A stretch of 64,000 bases of DNA from Thiomicrorhabdus sp965603495. Its GTDB lineage: Bacteria; Pseudomonadota; Gammaproteobacteria; Thiomicrospirales; Thiomicrospiraceae. Both the position numbers and the translations under genes were made by a program. Shown here piece after piece: positions 45,270 through 54,605 of the stretch. Position 1 is the first letter of the stretch; each line of letters starts with the position of its first letter. Under the pieces are notes generated by a model. That model had not been told where the DNA came from. It did not search any database and was given only the letters and a program-made list of their open reading frames with translations. Location of the stretch: assembly GCA_965603495.1 (NCBI GenBank), contig CBFDDF010000004.1, positions 124,001 through 188,000 of the forward strand. The letters run 5' to 3'.

Positions 45270-45347
45270 AGGTTCGGTCTTTTATTGGTTTGCATAACGC
45301 TTGGAGGTACCGAGCGTTACACTATTAAAATTAATGGATTGAATCGA

Positions 45348-46526
45348 TTATTGATTCAGAAAGTCGATAATCAGTTGTGAGAGCTCGGACACGAGCTGGT
45401 CTGTTTGTTCTTGGCTCATTACAAAACTCGGTAACAAACGCACTGTATCGCCACGTGTGACATTAATTAACAGGCCTTTTTCTAAGGCGATTTTAACCAA
45501 TTCACCACAAGGGCGGTCAAGTTGAATGCCGATCATATAGCCTTGGCCACGAATGTCTACAATGCCCGGTTGTTGTGCCAACTCTGATTTGAATTGATTA
45601 AGCAGTAATTCACCTTTTTTGGCAACCGCAGGGATAAAGTTGTGTGTTTTAAGCACTTCAATCACCGCTAGGCCTGCCGCACACGCTAAAGGATTGCCGC
45701 CAAAAGTGGTGCCGTGATTGCCTGGGACTAAAACATCAGTCGCTTTATTGTTGGCAATGCATGCGCCAATCGGCACGCCATTGCCAAGCGCTTTAGCGAG
45801 TGTTAAAACATCAGGCGTAATATTTTCATGTTGAAAAGCAAACCATTGACCGGTACGACCCATGCCGGTTTGGATCTCATCAATCATCAGTAACCAGTTA
45901 TTGGCATCACAGATTTGTCTGAGTGCATTTAAGTAACCTTTTTGTGGCACGTGAACACCACCTTCGCCTTGAATCGGTTCAACTAATATTGCCACAATGT
46001 CAGTATTATTCGATAGTGCTTCCACAGCAGCCACGTTATCAAACGGCACGCGAGCGAATCCACCGACTAAAGGTTGAAAGCCTTCGTGCACTTTCGAGTT
46101 ACCTGTGGCAGAAAGCGTGGCCATGGTTCGGCCATGAAAGCTGTTTTCCATCACGATGATGGTCGGATTTGCTATGTTTTGCTGATTGCCGAATTTTTTA
46201 GCAATTTTTATGGCGGCTTCGTTGGCTTCTGCTCCGGAATTACAGAAAAACACCTGTTCCATGCCTGAGAGTTCAATCAGTTGGTCAGCTAACAACTGCT
46301 GATTCTTAATTTGATACAAGTTGGAGGTGTGAATCAGCTGATGACTCTGTTTACAGATGGCTTCTGAAATAAACGGGTGAGCATGTCCTAAACTGGTCAC
46401 TGCAATACCACTGATGGCATCTAAATAAGTTTTACCTTCAGTATCTTGCAAAGTCGAGCCATCGCCTTTTTCAAAGGTAACTGGCAATCTAGCATAGGTA
46501 TTCATAATGTGGTTTGACATACTCAT
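45348..46526 (-). CDS. argD: Acetylornithine aminotransferase
   Basis: ArgD is a pyridoxal-phosphate class III aminotransferase in arginine synthesis, and often also acts in lysine synthesis. The 392-residue protein has GSGAEANEAA-like FCNSGAEANEAAIK, the LMIDEIQTGMGRTG segment and the PLP lysine in TLAKALGNGVPIGA. The start is ATG 46526 (AGGA 4-5 bases upstream) or ATG 46520, two codons later. A 96-base palindrome with U tracts lies about 50 bases upstream. Confidence 0.96.
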   Translation of the reverse strand: MSMSNHIMNTYARLPVTFEKGDGSTLQDTEGKTYLDAISGIAVTSLGHAHPFISEAICKQSHQLIHTSNLYQIKNQQLLADQLIELSGMEQVFFCNSGAEANEAAIKIAKKFGNQQNIANPTIIVMENSFHGRTMATLSATGNSKVHEGFQPLVGGFARVPFDNVAAVEALSNNTDIVAILVEPIQGEGGVHVPQKGYLNALRQICDANNWLLMIDEIQTGMGRTGQWFAFQHENITPDVLTLAKALGNGVPIGACIANNKATDVLVPGNHGTTFGGNPLACAAGLAVIEVLKTHNFIPAVAKKGELLLNQFKSELAQQPGIVDIRGQGYMIGIQLDRPCGELVKIALEKGLLINVTRGDTVRLLPSFVMSQEQTDQLVSELSQLIIDFLNQ

Positions 46527-46899
46527 TCTTTCCTATCACGCCTGTGGCGCAAAAAACTAACACAATGCTTATAAACGAAAAAAGCAACCGATGAGTTGAG
46601 TATTTTTAAATCATCTTACTTTGTAAATCAATAAGTAAGACTTAAAAATGCCACCCAGTGCAGTTGCTTTTTTGAATACAAGAGATCCAAAGAAGTGATT
46701 TTAGCGAAACAGCAGAAAATATCAAGCAATTTTCCTTATTTAGAGTCTGGGTGTAATGGGTTTTAGTGTAGTTTTTAGGTTGATTTGACGAATAATGGGG
46801 TCTTAATGGCTTTTAAGATGATTAAATTTTGGATTAAAGGGTGGGGTTTAGGATAAAATATCGCCCTTATATTTATGAATAGATTTGTGGAGTAGTTTA
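46527..46899. other. Divergent argD / ilvE control region
   Basis: The 373 bases hold a long palindrome (46578-46673) on the argD side. On the ilvE side, TTGGAT (46829) and TAAAAT (46854) 19 bases apart are a weak promoter candidate. No gene is seen. Confidence 0.6.
46578..46673 (-). promoter_or_regulatory. 96-bp palindrome, possible attenuator or terminator upstream of argD
   Basis: The ends AAAAAAGCAAC and GTTGCTTTTTT are perfect inverted repeats, and an inner pair (ATTTTTAA.TC..CTTACTT) matches again. On the minus strand the last arm GGTTGCTTTTTT looks like a terminator, 50 bases before argD. Confidence 0.6.
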
Positions 46900-47826
46900 A
46901 TGCGTACGATGGGTGATAGAGATGGCGTAATCTGGTTAGATGGCGAGATGGTTCCTTGGCGCGAAGCGAAAGTGCACGTGTTAACCCATACGCTGCATTA
47001 CGGAATGGGTGTGTTTGAAGGTGTTCGCGCTTATGAAGCTGAGCAAGGTACTGCCATTTTCCGTTTAGACGCGCATACCAAACGTCTGACTAACTCTGCA
47101 AAAATCATGAATATGCCCATGCCTTATGACAAAGCAACTTTAGATGCTGCACAGTGTGCGGTGGTTCGTGAAAATAATCTAAAATCTGCTTACATTCGTC
47201 CGATGGCTTTTTATGGCTCGGAAGGTATGGGGTTACGTGCAGATAACCTAAAAACACACGTGATGGTTGCTGCTTGGGAATGGGGCGCATACATGGGTGA
47301 AGAGAATTTAACGCGCGGCATTAAAATTGCAACTTCTTCTTATACGCGTCATCACGTGAATATCACCATGACCAAGGCAAAGTCTAACGGTTCTTACATG
47401 AATTCAATGTTGGCCTTGCAAGAAGCGATTAGCCACGGTTGTGATGAAGCCTTATTGTTGGATGTGGATGGTTACGTTGCCGAAGGTTCTGGCGAAAACT
47501 TCTTTATGGTCACGGATGGTGTGCTTTATACGCCTGAGCTAACCTGTTGTTTAGATGGGATTACTCGTAAAACAATTATGACGTTGGCAAAAGAGATTGG
47601 TCTTGAAGTCGTTGAGAAGAAAATTACTCGTGATGAAGTCTATATCGCTGATGAAGCTTTCTTTACCGGGACAGCCGCTGAAGTGACTCCGATCCGCGAA
47701 TTGGATAATCGTCCGATTGGTATTGGTTCACGTGGTCCTATTACTGAAAAGCTACAAACGATGTATTTTGATATCGTACATGGTCGTTCGCCAGCGCATA
47801 TGGATTGGTTGACTACTGTCGCTTAA
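46900..47826 (+). CDS. ilvE: Branched-chain amino acid aminotransferase
   Basis: IlvE makes the last step of leucine, isoleucine and valine synthesis with PLP. ATG 46900 is chosen because GGAG is 7 bases before it; a TTG 5 codons upstream is in the frame. The 308 residues show FEGVRAY (about 33-39), the catalytic lysine in TMTKAKSNGSYMNS (about 154-167), DGYVAEGSGEN and the ending FFTGTAAEVTPIRELD. A small zinc-finger gene follows in 42 bases. Confidence 0.97.
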   Translation: MRTMGDRDGVIWLDGEMVPWREAKVHVLTHTLHYGMGVFEGVRAYEAEQGTAIFRLDAHTKRLTNSAKIMNMPMPYDKATLDAAQCAVVRENNLKSAYIRPMAFYGSEGMGLRADNLKTHVMVAAWEWGAYMGEENLTRGIKIATSSYTRHHVNITMTKAKSNGSYMNSMLALQEAISHGCDEALLLDVDGYVAEGSGENFFMVTDGVLYTPELTCCLDGITRKTIMTLAKEIGLEVVEKKITRDEVYIADEAFFTGTAAEVTPIRELDNRPIGIGSRGPITEKLQTMYFDIVHGRSPAHMDWLTTVA

Positions 47827-47868
47827 ACCCATCGCTTAAATAAGTTTCAAAGAAAGAAGGGAATTGCT

Positions 47869-48075
47869 ATGAGCGAAAATTCAACGAATTCAAAAACACA
47901 TTATGAAGTGACTTATGCAGATCTACCTTTGCATTGTCCTACGCAGGATATGAGTCAATGGAACTCTCATCCAAAAGTATTTTTACCGATTGAACAAACC
48001 GGTAAAGCAAAGTGCCCATATTGTGGCGCGGAATATACCTTAAAAGACTTTGATCCAACTCAATCTGGACACTGA
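47869..48075 (+). CDS. Zinc-finger domain protein (zf-CHCC family)
   Basis: This 68-residue protein has the zf-CHCC signature: LHCPTQDMSQWNSHPKVFLP then KCPYCGAEYTL; zinc ligands are probably C26, H37 (or nearby) and the CPYC pair. In many Proteobacteria a small zf-CHCC gene follows ilvE, as here. The mitochondrial complex I subunit NDUFS6 shares the domain, but the bacterial role is unclear. GAAGG is its ribosome site, and it likely shares the ilvE transcript. Confidence 0.85.
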   Translation: MSENSTNSKTHYEVTYADLPLHCPTQDMSQWNSHPKVFLPIEQTGKAKCPYCGAEYTLKDFDPTQSGH

Positions 48076-48085
48076 TTTTAAACTG

Positions 48086-48097
48086 ACCATGCCTGGT
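48086..48097. repeat. One-mismatch copy of ACCAGGCCTGGT
   Basis: ACCATGCCTGGT in the context CTGACCATGCCTGGTAAGTTT, after the zinc-finger gene; the flank matches perfect copies. Confidence 0.65.
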
Positions 48098-48136
48098 AAG
48101 TTTAATTTTTAGAAGGCTTTAGAATTAAGATCAGAC

Positions 48137-48180
48137 AATAAAAAAGCCACTTTAAATGCGTTTAAAGTGGCTTTTTTATT
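48137..48180. terminator. Bidirectional terminator with perfect 20-bp stem
   Basis: AATAAAAAAGCCACTTTAAA and its exact complement surround a TGCG loop. It serves the convergent zinc-finger and acyltransferase genes. Confidence 0.93.
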
Positions 48181-48225
48181 GGACGCTTGAAAAGTTCATT
48201 CAGGACAAAATTGAGCAGTTTGGCG

Positions 48226-49161
48226 TTAATATTTGTTTAAATTCCAACGGTTATGCACCCATAGATATTGGCTTGGATTGTGACGAATCTCCGCTTCATA
48301 TAAATGGTGTAAACGTAAGGTATCGGCAGCATCATCTCCAGACGGAAAGTTTTCTAAAGCGGGTAAGAACTCGACTTCATATTGATTGTTAGGCAAGCGG
48401 CGGGTAAAGGTCGGCACCACCGCGCAGCCGGTTAGCTTGGCTATCTTTGAGGTCGCCGGATTGCTTTTGGTAGCATGTCCAAAAAAATCCACTTCAACAT
48501 GGCCTTTGGCGCGATAGCGTTGATCGGGCAAAAACGTCATGCTTTTACCCGCACGTAAAACTTTTAACATCAAACGCGTATTGGCATTGGAAACCGGTTC
48601 GACCTTTTGACCATCGCTAAATTCTATAGAGCGGCCTTTGGCAATCAAGTAATCCATTAAAGGATTGTCATGTGGACGATAAACCGCATGGTAATTAGTC
48701 AAAAAAGAGACGAACAGGCCAGTTAATTCCAAGGTGGTGAAGTGTGGTGCAAGAATTAGTACACCTTTACCTTGTTGCTGGGCTTGCTGTAGGTTTTCTT
48801 CACCGATAAAGCTAACCATCTCTCTTTCAAGCGCGTTTGCATGGTTTTTCTTATGGTCTCCCCACCAAACAATCGTCATTTCCATTAGACTGATACCCAA
48901 TGATTCAAAATGCGATTTAAGAATAGCTTGTTGCTCCATCGCGGTTTTATCAGGAAAACAGAGTTTAATATTTGCAAGGGCTAAGCGTCGACGTTTAGTG
49001 GAAAGTCTATATAGAATACGGCCGAGGAATTTTCCGACAGGGAACTTCCAGTGGTAAGGCAGGTGGCTGAGTAGTTTGAGCAAGCCTATTCCTAGCCAAA
49101 TCCCCCAATATTTAGGGTGTATAAAGTTAGGTTTTGGAGAATTTGACGCAGTTTTAGGCAT
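48226..49161 (-). CDS. lpxL: Lipid A late acyltransferase (LpxL/HtrB family)
   Basis: Family members add secondary acyl chains to Kdo-lipid IVA at the inner membrane. ATG 49161 (MPKTASNSPK) is preferred, with AGGA 10 bases before it inside the msbA end; ATG 49170 is only one base from that AGGA. The 311-residue protein has one N-terminal membrane helix (about 20-38), the catalytic H-x4-E motif HFTTLELTG (about 137-145), and the FLPDQRYRAKG motif. It overlaps msbA by 8 bases, so coupled translation is likely. LpxL versus LpxM cannot be told from the motif. Confidence 0.85.
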   Translation of the reverse strand: MPKTASNSPKPNFIHPKYWGIWLGIGLLKLLSHLPYHWKFPVGKFLGRILYRLSTKRRRLALANIKLCFPDKTAMEQQAILKSHFESLGISLMEMTIVWWGDHKKNHANALEREMVSFIGEENLQQAQQQGKGVLILAPHFTTLELTGLFVSFLTNYHAVYRPHDNPLMDYLIAKGRSIEFSDGQKVEPVSNANTRLMLKVLRAGKSMTFLPDQRYRAKGHVEVDFFGHATKSNPATSKIAKLTGCAVVPTFTRRLPNNQYEVEFLPALENFPSGDDAADTLRLHHLYEAEIRHNPSQYLWVHNRWNLNKY

Positions 49162-50896
49162 CGATATCATGTCCTAATTGATATAGTTTGGCATAGAAGC
49201 CTTGGCTCTCGATAAGTGTTTGGTGAGAACCAAGCTCAACCAGTTTTCCATGATCTAATACGGCAATTTGATCTGCATTTTCGATGGTGCTTAGACGGTG
49301 TGCAATGATAATAACGGTTCTATTTTGTCTTAGGTTATCCATGGCTTTCTGAATCATTTTCTCACTTTGGTTGTCCAGAGCAGAAGTGGCTTCATCAAAG
49401 ATTAAAATGGGGGCGTTTTTCAAGAAAGCGCGCGCGATCGCTAAACGTTGACGTTGCCCGCCCGAAAGTTGATTGCCGTTTTCACCAATGTTCGTGTCGA
49501 GCCCTAAGGGTAATTTTTCAATGAACTCCCAAGCGTAAGCGGCTTTAGCGGCAGCAATAATCTCTTCATGATGCACGTTGTCTAGCCCATAAGCGATATT
49601 GGCGGCCACCGTGTCATCGAACAAGGTAACTTTTTGACTGACCAGTGCAATTTGTTGTCTTAAGAAAACTCGATCTAGGGTTTGGATGTTTTCGCCATCA
49701 AGTCTGATTTGACCTAAGGTAGGGTCATAAAATCGAGCAATCAAGTTTACCAGGGTGGATTTGCCACTGCCTGATTGCCCGACTAAAGCCGTCGTCTGGC
49801 CAGCAGGGATTTTAATGTTTAGATTCATGAGTGCTGGATCTTGACTGTTTGGATAACGAAAATCCACATTTTCAAACTCTAATTCACCGCGTAATTCAGT
49901 TAAGACTTTTTGACCGTTATTCGGTTCGTCAGGTTGATCAAGCAGTTCAAAGATACTTTCAGACGCGGCCATGCCTTTCTGGATGACTTCATTAACGCTG
50001 GTCAGACGGCGAATCGGTTCAAACACCAGTGCCATTGCCGTGATGTAGGCGAGTAATTCACCGGTTGTAAATTGGTCATCGGCTGACATTTGCAGCGCAA
50101 TATAAACAATGCCCGCTAAGGCGATAGCGGCTAAAACTTGTACCAAAGGAACATTAAGCGCAGACACCTTAGTGACTCTCATGGTGTTATTAAGCAGCTC
50201 TGTAGCACTGTACTGAAAGCGATTCTGCTCATATTGTTCAGCTCCATAGACTTTTATATCTTGATGGGCCGTGAGGCTCTCTTCCAAGCGCTGAGTAAGT
50301 TGTCCCATATTTGATTGCATGGCTTTACTGGAATGACGCATCAGCTTACTGGCTTTATCGATAATCCAGGCCACTATCGGTCCAATCAAAAATAAAATAA
50401 GCGTTAGTTGCCAGGAGATATAGAGTAAATAAGCAAGCAGAGCAAAAACAGTCAAAGTATCACGAATTAAAGTTACCCAAGCAGTAGAGAGCGCATTACT
50501 GGCTTGCGGTACGTCATAGGTGATTTTAGACATGAGCTTTCCTGTGCTATAGCTCTGAAAAACATCAAAAGGCAGATGCTGCATTTTGCGGTACATGTCT
50601 TTACGAATCGCAAGAATGGCTTTTTGGGCTATCCATTGGCTGAATACTTTACTGAAATATTCGGCAATCCCCTTAATAATAAAGACGCCAGCCAACAGTA
50701 GAGGTATCCATACAAAAGAATCGGGGTTTTTAGCAATTAAGCTTTCATCGACCAGTTCTTTCAAGACCATCGCAGTTGCCGGTTCCATAGCCGCAATGAT
50801 AATGATGGCAAATAGTGTAATGGCAATCATGCCCTTGTAGGGCGTGATGTAGGTTAATAACCGGCGGTATAGTGACAGTGTTGCACGATCGAGCAT
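49154..50896 (-). CDS. msbA: Lipid A export ATP-binding/permease protein MsbA
   Basis: MsbA flips lipid A-core across the inner membrane. The 580-residue half-ABC exporter has six membrane segments (about 15-310) and an ATPase domain with Walker A GQSGSGKST (about 375-383), the signature LSGGQRQRLAIARA (about 479-492) and Walker B ILIFDEATSALD. An acyltransferase follows with overlap and a phosphatase gene lies 3 bases upstream, so the three form one minus-strand operon. Confidence 0.95.
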   Translation of the reverse strand: MLDRATLSLYRRLLTYITPYKGMIAITLFAIIIIAAMEPATAMVLKELVDESLIAKNPDSFVWIPLLLAGVFIIKGIAEYFSKVFSQWIAQKAILAIRKDMYRKMQHLPFDVFQSYSTGKLMSKITYDVPQASNALSTAWVTLIRDTLTVFALLAYLLYISWQLTLILFLIGPIVAWIIDKASKLMRHSSKAMQSNMGQLTQRLEESLTAHQDIKVYGAEQYEQNRFQYSATELLNNTMRVTKVSALNVPLVQVLAAIALAGIVYIALQMSADDQFTTGELLAYITAMALVFEPIRRLTSVNEVIQKGMAASESIFELLDQPDEPNNGQKVLTELRGELEFENVDFRYPNSQDPALMNLNIKIPAGQTTALVGQSGSGKSTLVNLIARFYDPTLGQIRLDGENIQTLDRVFLRQQIALVSQKVTLFDDTVAANIAYGLDNVHHEEIIAAAKAAYAWEFIEKLPLGLDTNIGENGNQLSGGQRQRLAIARAFLKNAPILIFDEATSALDNQSEKMIQKAMDNLRQNRTVIIIAHRLSTIENADQIAVLDHGKLVELGSHQTLIESQGFYAKLYQLGHDIDA

Positions 50897-50899
50897 TAA

Positions 50900-51562
50900 T
50901 TACTCTCTTCTTAGGATTTTATTAACCACAATATTGGCCCAGCCAGAGCTGTGGAAAGTCGCGTTTAAAGCGGGCTTGTCGTAATGTTCAGTGACCCATA
51001 CCAAGAATGAAATTTCAGGATGCGTTTTTTGAAATTCAAGGAAACTATCGAAGAAATAATCCAATTTTCCAGTTTCCGCCCAACGAAAGTGACCATATTT
51101 CATGCTGAGTTGCTTGAGAGATTCTTCAATCGATTTATGCTCAATAAAGTGTTCGTAAAAAACACTCATTAAACCCGCTCGATCTGCACCTGATTTACAG
51201 TGGATTAAAATGGGGTACTCTGCGTTTTCAAGAATGGTTTTCGCTTTGAGTATGTTGTCAACATCCGGTAGGCTTCTGGAAGACATTGCATGATTGATTA
51301 GGGTGATGCCAAACCGTTCACAAGCTTCTTTCTCTAAGAGATACTGTCCTGTTTTATCTGCACGGCGCATGCTGATAATAGTTTTAACACCTTGCTTTCT
51401 TGCAAGTTGTTTAATGAAAGCGGGAGATGGGTGATTGCTACGGTAAGCCTTTAGAGAAATGGCGTAAAAGTTGCGATAGATTATGCGTAAAATCTCATGA
51501 TCGATAAACCACGCCTCTAGATGAGCTTTAAATCTGCCCCATTTGCTTTGAAGATGTGCCAT
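50900..51562 (-). CDS. Dual-specificity/tyrosine-type phosphatase-like protein
   Basis: This 220-residue protein has the cysteine phosphatase loop IHCKSGADRAGLMSVFY (about 119-135), fitting H-C-x5-R, with a usable Asp near 100 (LPDVDNI). N-terminal residues SLKAYRSNHPSPAFIK resemble the small DSP-like phosphatases next to LPS genes. It lies 3 bases upstream of msbA in one operon. Because it sits with lipid A export and acylation, a phosphate on lipid A or a sugar is a plausible substrate, but no substrate is shown. It has no clear signal peptide. Confidence 0.75.
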   Translation of the reverse strand: MAHLQSKWGRFKAHLEAWFIDHEILRIIYRNFYAISLKAYRSNHPSPAFIKQLARKQGVKTIISMRRADKTGQYLLEKEACERFGITLINHAMSSRSLPDVDNILKAKTILENAEYPILIHCKSGADRAGLMSVFYEHFIEHKSIEESLKQLSMKYGHFRWAETGKLDYFFDSFLEFQKTHPEISFLVWVTEHYDKPALNATFHSSGWANIVVNKILRRE

Positions 51563-51663
51563 AAAATGTCTTTTAATGCCGAGTAAATAGGGGGTATTTT
51601 ACCCTTTTAACGGTTCTAAATGATAGAATTGCGTTTTCAATTTATTGCATGTTTGAGGTGTCT

Positions 51664-53277
51664 GTGTCGAAGGTAATCCAATCCCATTGGTGGTCGACTC
51701 TATTCGTCCTTTTTTTTCCGCTTTTAATTATGTATGCCTACTCCGATTTCATTCGTAGCTCTGAGTTAAATGCGCGTTTGGGATGGCTGTTGATGATTGG
51801 CGGTTTGGCCTATCTTTTTAGATACACAGTCTTACAGAAGTTACTGTTGGGTGTACTGTTTTTATTAGTGCTTTCGGGCAGTTTAGATATTCTGTATGCC
51901 GTGACCTTTGGGGGTGTGTTTACCAGTGCGTCATTTGAAGCGATGGCAGCCACTGATGCTCATGAAAGCATTGAGTTTTTGTTCGCCTACGCTTCGCTTG
52001 AAAATGTTTTATTAATCGCTTTCTATGTGATTGTGGCCTATTTTTTGTTGAGTCGAATTTTGTTCAAAGCCCCTGTTTATACACGACAAAAAGTATGGGC
52101 CGCTTTGGGTGTTTTAATGTTGTTGGTTGCGATTCAGCAAATGGATCAGCGTGGCCGAACGTTTGATACTATCCCGGGTTTTACAGGGGTGGCGATTGAT
52201 TACGTTTCTAATCAAGAAGGCATGGACTCAGTCATTGCTGCCAGAAAGAAGCTTTACCAAACGAAAGATTTTAATGCGCAAATGCTCAGTGCTAAACCGC
52301 AAACTTATGTCATTGTGGTGGGAGAATCTTTAAATCGTAACCATATGTCTTTATATGGCTATGTTCGTGATACGACGCCGAACTTGAATCGACTGAGTTC
52401 TGAATTTATTAAATTTGATAATGTCGTGTCAGCGTTTGCTCAAACCAGTCCTTCTTTAAGTGTCAGCCTCACGGAAGCAGATACGGTTAATGGTTTAAAA
52501 GAAACGCAGGCGATTAGTTTGTTGGGCGCCATGAAAAAAGCGGGCTTTAAAACCTGGTGGATTTCCAATCAACAGCCATTAAGAAAGCCGACGACAGCGA
52601 TGGCTGCATTGGCAGATGTTGAACATTTTATTAGCCATGACTTTCATGGCGTAGAGTCACATCGTTATGATGGCTATTTGTTACCGGCTGTGAATAAAGC
52701 ACTTGAAGATAAAGCTTCCCACAAGGTGGTTTTCGTACACCTTATGGGTAGTCATCTACAGTATCGTAATCGTTACCCTGAAGATTATGCAGTGTTCGAA
52801 GGTCATAAAGGCTTGCAGGCCTTTATCGAGGAGCCTTCTGATTCACAGCTTGATTTTATCAATGCTTATGATGACTCGGTACATTATACGGATCATGTGG
52901 TGGGTCAGATTTTGTTAGCTTTACAGGAAACAAAGCAAATTGCAGCTTTGAGCTTTTTTGCGGATCATGGTGAAGAGGTCTTTGATAGCAAAGATTTTAA
53001 GGGGCATGGCCCTGATGGTGTGACGCATGACATGCTAGAAATTCCTTTTATCTTTTGGCGAAATCAAGCCTATCGAACAGAATTTGAAGTAGTTGATACG
53101 CTGTTGCAAAGTCGTCAGCATGAATCCATGATGTTAGATGACTTCTTCCATTTCGGCTTATGTACTGCTCAAGTGCAAAGTGATTTATTAAATCCTTTGC
53201 GTTCGCTGTGTTCGCCAAACTACCAAGCCAAACCACGCATTATTTATGGCAAAGATTATGATAAGGGAATGCAATGA
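51664..53277 (+). CDS. Phosphoethanolamine transferase (EptA/CptA-like sulfatase family)
   Basis: These inner-membrane enzymes move phosphoethanolamine to LPS at the periplasmic side. GTG 51664 is preferred (GAGG 5 bases before); the ATG at 51649 lacks a site. The 537-residue product has about five N-terminal membrane helices (to about 165), then a sulfatase domain: VVGESLNRNHMSLYGY, FAQTSPSLSVSL with the likely nucleophile T, and FFADHGEEVFD (metal ligands). The GES-x2-R-x-H-M-x-LYGY form matches the EptC/CptA branch more than EptA, so core phosphorylation is a candidate target. It overlaps dgkA by 4 bases. Confidence 0.85.
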   Translation: MSKVIQSHWWSTLFVLFFPLLIMYAYSDFIRSSELNARLGWLLMIGGLAYLFRYTVLQKLLLGVLFLLVLSGSLDILYAVTFGGVFTSASFEAMAATDAHESIEFLFAYASLENVLLIAFYVIVAYFLLSRILFKAPVYTRQKVWAALGVLMLLVAIQQMDQRGRTFDTIPGFTGVAIDYVSNQEGMDSVIAARKKLYQTKDFNAQMLSAKPQTYVIVVGESLNRNHMSLYGYVRDTTPNLNRLSSEFIKFDNVVSAFAQTSPSLSVSLTEADTVNGLKETQAISLLGAMKKAGFKTWWISNQQPLRKPTTAMAALADVEHFISHDFHGVESHRYDGYLLPAVNKALEDKASHKVVFVHLMGSHLQYRNRYPEDYAVFEGHKGLQAFIEEPSDSQLDFINAYDDSVHYTDHVVGQILLALQETKQIAALSFFADHGEEVFDSKDFKGHGPDGVTHDMLEIPFIFWRNQAYRTEFEVVDTLLQSRQHESMMLDDFFHFGLCTAQVQSDLLNPLRSLCSPNYQAKPRIIYGKDYDKGMQ

Positions 53278-53645
53278 AATCTCCTCATGTCGGTATTAAA
53301 AGGGTTTGGCACGCGATTGGTTATTCATGGAAAGGTTTTAGATCCACTTGGAAGCATGAAGCAGCCTTTCGCCAAGAACTCATCCTGTTTGTTTTTTTGA
53401 TCCCTTTAGCCTTTTGGTTAGGGGATAATAGTATTGAAGTGATTTTTTTAATCGCGACTTTACTGTTTGTGCTGATTGTTGAGTTGTTGAACTCCGCGAT
53501 AGAGTCAGTGGTTGATCGAACTGGACATGAATACCATAAGTTATCTGGGCGAGCCAAAGATCAAGCTTCGGCGGCTGTCTTATTGTCCTTTTTAGTAGCT
53601 ACCCTGATTTGGGGTGGTTTTATTGTTACAAAATTAACGAGTTAA
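53274..53645 (+). CDS. dgkA: Diacylglycerol kinase
   Basis: DgkA phosphorylates the diacylglycerol left after phosphoethanolamine is transferred from phosphatidylethanolamine, so its place after the transferase makes sense. The 123-residue protein has three membrane helices and conserved EAAFRQE (about 27-33), ELLNSAIESVVDR (about 68-80) and KDQASAAV. The start ATG overlaps the transferase stop as ATGA. Confidence 0.95.
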   Translation: MKSPHVGIKRVWHAIGYSWKGFRSTWKHEAAFRQELILFVFLIPLAFWLGDNSIEVIFLIATLLFVLIVELLNSAIESVVDRTGHEYHKLSGRAKDQASAAVLLSFLVATLIWGGFIVTKLTS

Positions 53646-53651
53646 AGAATT

Positions 53652-54596
53652 ATGATCGTAGTCACAGGTGGAGCAGGTTTTATCGGTAGCAATATTGTTA
53701 AAGCTTTGAATGAACAGGGACGTACCGATATTCTGGTGGTGGATGATCTCAAAGACGGTACTAAATTTGTAAACTTAGCCGATTGTGATATTGCGGATTA
53801 TTTGGACAAAGAAGATTTTCAGCAACGTATCTTTGCCGATCAAGGTCTGCCAGAGATCGAAGTCGTTTTCCATGAAGGCGCCTGTTCGTCGACCACGGAG
53901 TGGGATGGCAAGTTCATGATGGACAATAATTACGAATACTCAAAAGATGTTTTGAATTATTGTTTAGAAAATAGAATTCCATTTTTATACGCTTCATCCG
54001 CTTCAGTCTATGGCGATGGCCCTGATTTTATTGAACAACGTCAATATGAAAAGCCTCTGAACGTTTACGGCTATTCTAAATTTCAGTTTGATCAATATGT
54101 GCGCAATATTTTGCCACGGGCGAAAAGCCAAGTGGTCGGCTTTCGCTACTTTAATGTGTATGGTCCGCGCGAACAGCACAAAGGCGATATGGCCAGTGTC
54201 GCGTTTAAATTACATCATCAAGTCCTCGCGGGCGAAAACGTCAAATTATTCGGTGAATATGATGGTTACGGGCCAGGTATGCAAACGCGTGACTTTGTTT
54301 ATGTCGATGACGTGGTTGCGGTTAACTTATGGTTTGCCGAGCATCCAGAGAAGTCGGGTATCTTTAATTTAGGTCCAGCCAAAGCGCAACCTTTTAAAGA
54401 TGTCGCGCAAGCGGTGATTGATTATCATGCCAAGGGTGAAATTGAATATATTGATTTTCCCGAGCATTTAAAAGGTCGATACCAGAGCCACACTCAGGCT
54501 GATAATAGCTTATTGCGAGAAGCGGGTTATGTAGCCGACTTTAAAACGGTCGAACAGGGTGTCACCGCGTATTTAGATTGGTTAACGAGTCGATAG
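53652..54596 (+). CDS. hldD: ADP-L-glycero-D-manno-heptose-6-epimerase
   Basis: HldD makes the LPS core heptose donor. The 314 residues have the NADP fold GGAGFIGSN (about 5-13), the family-specific HEGACSSTTEWDG (about 75-87) and the catalytic YGYSKFQFD (Tyr-x3-Lys, about 137-145). GFRYFNVYGPRE completes the pattern. Heptosyltransferase waaC follows in 9 bases. Confidence 0.97.
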   Translation: MIVVTGGAGFIGSNIVKALNEQGRTDILVVDDLKDGTKFVNLADCDIADYLDKEDFQQRIFADQGLPEIEVVFHEGACSSTTEWDGKFMMDNNYEYSKDVLNYCLENRIPFLYASSASVYGDGPDFIEQRQYEKPLNVYGYSKFQFDQYVRNILPRAKSQVVGFRYFNVYGPREQHKGDMASVAFKLHHQVLAGENVKLFGEYDGYGPGMQTRDFVYVDDVVAVNLWFAEHPEKSGIFNLGPAKAQPFKDVAQAVIDYHAKGEIEYIDFPEHLKGRYQSHTQADNSLLREAGYVADFKTVEQGVTAYLDWLTSR

Positions 54597-54605
54597 AGAA
54601 TTATT

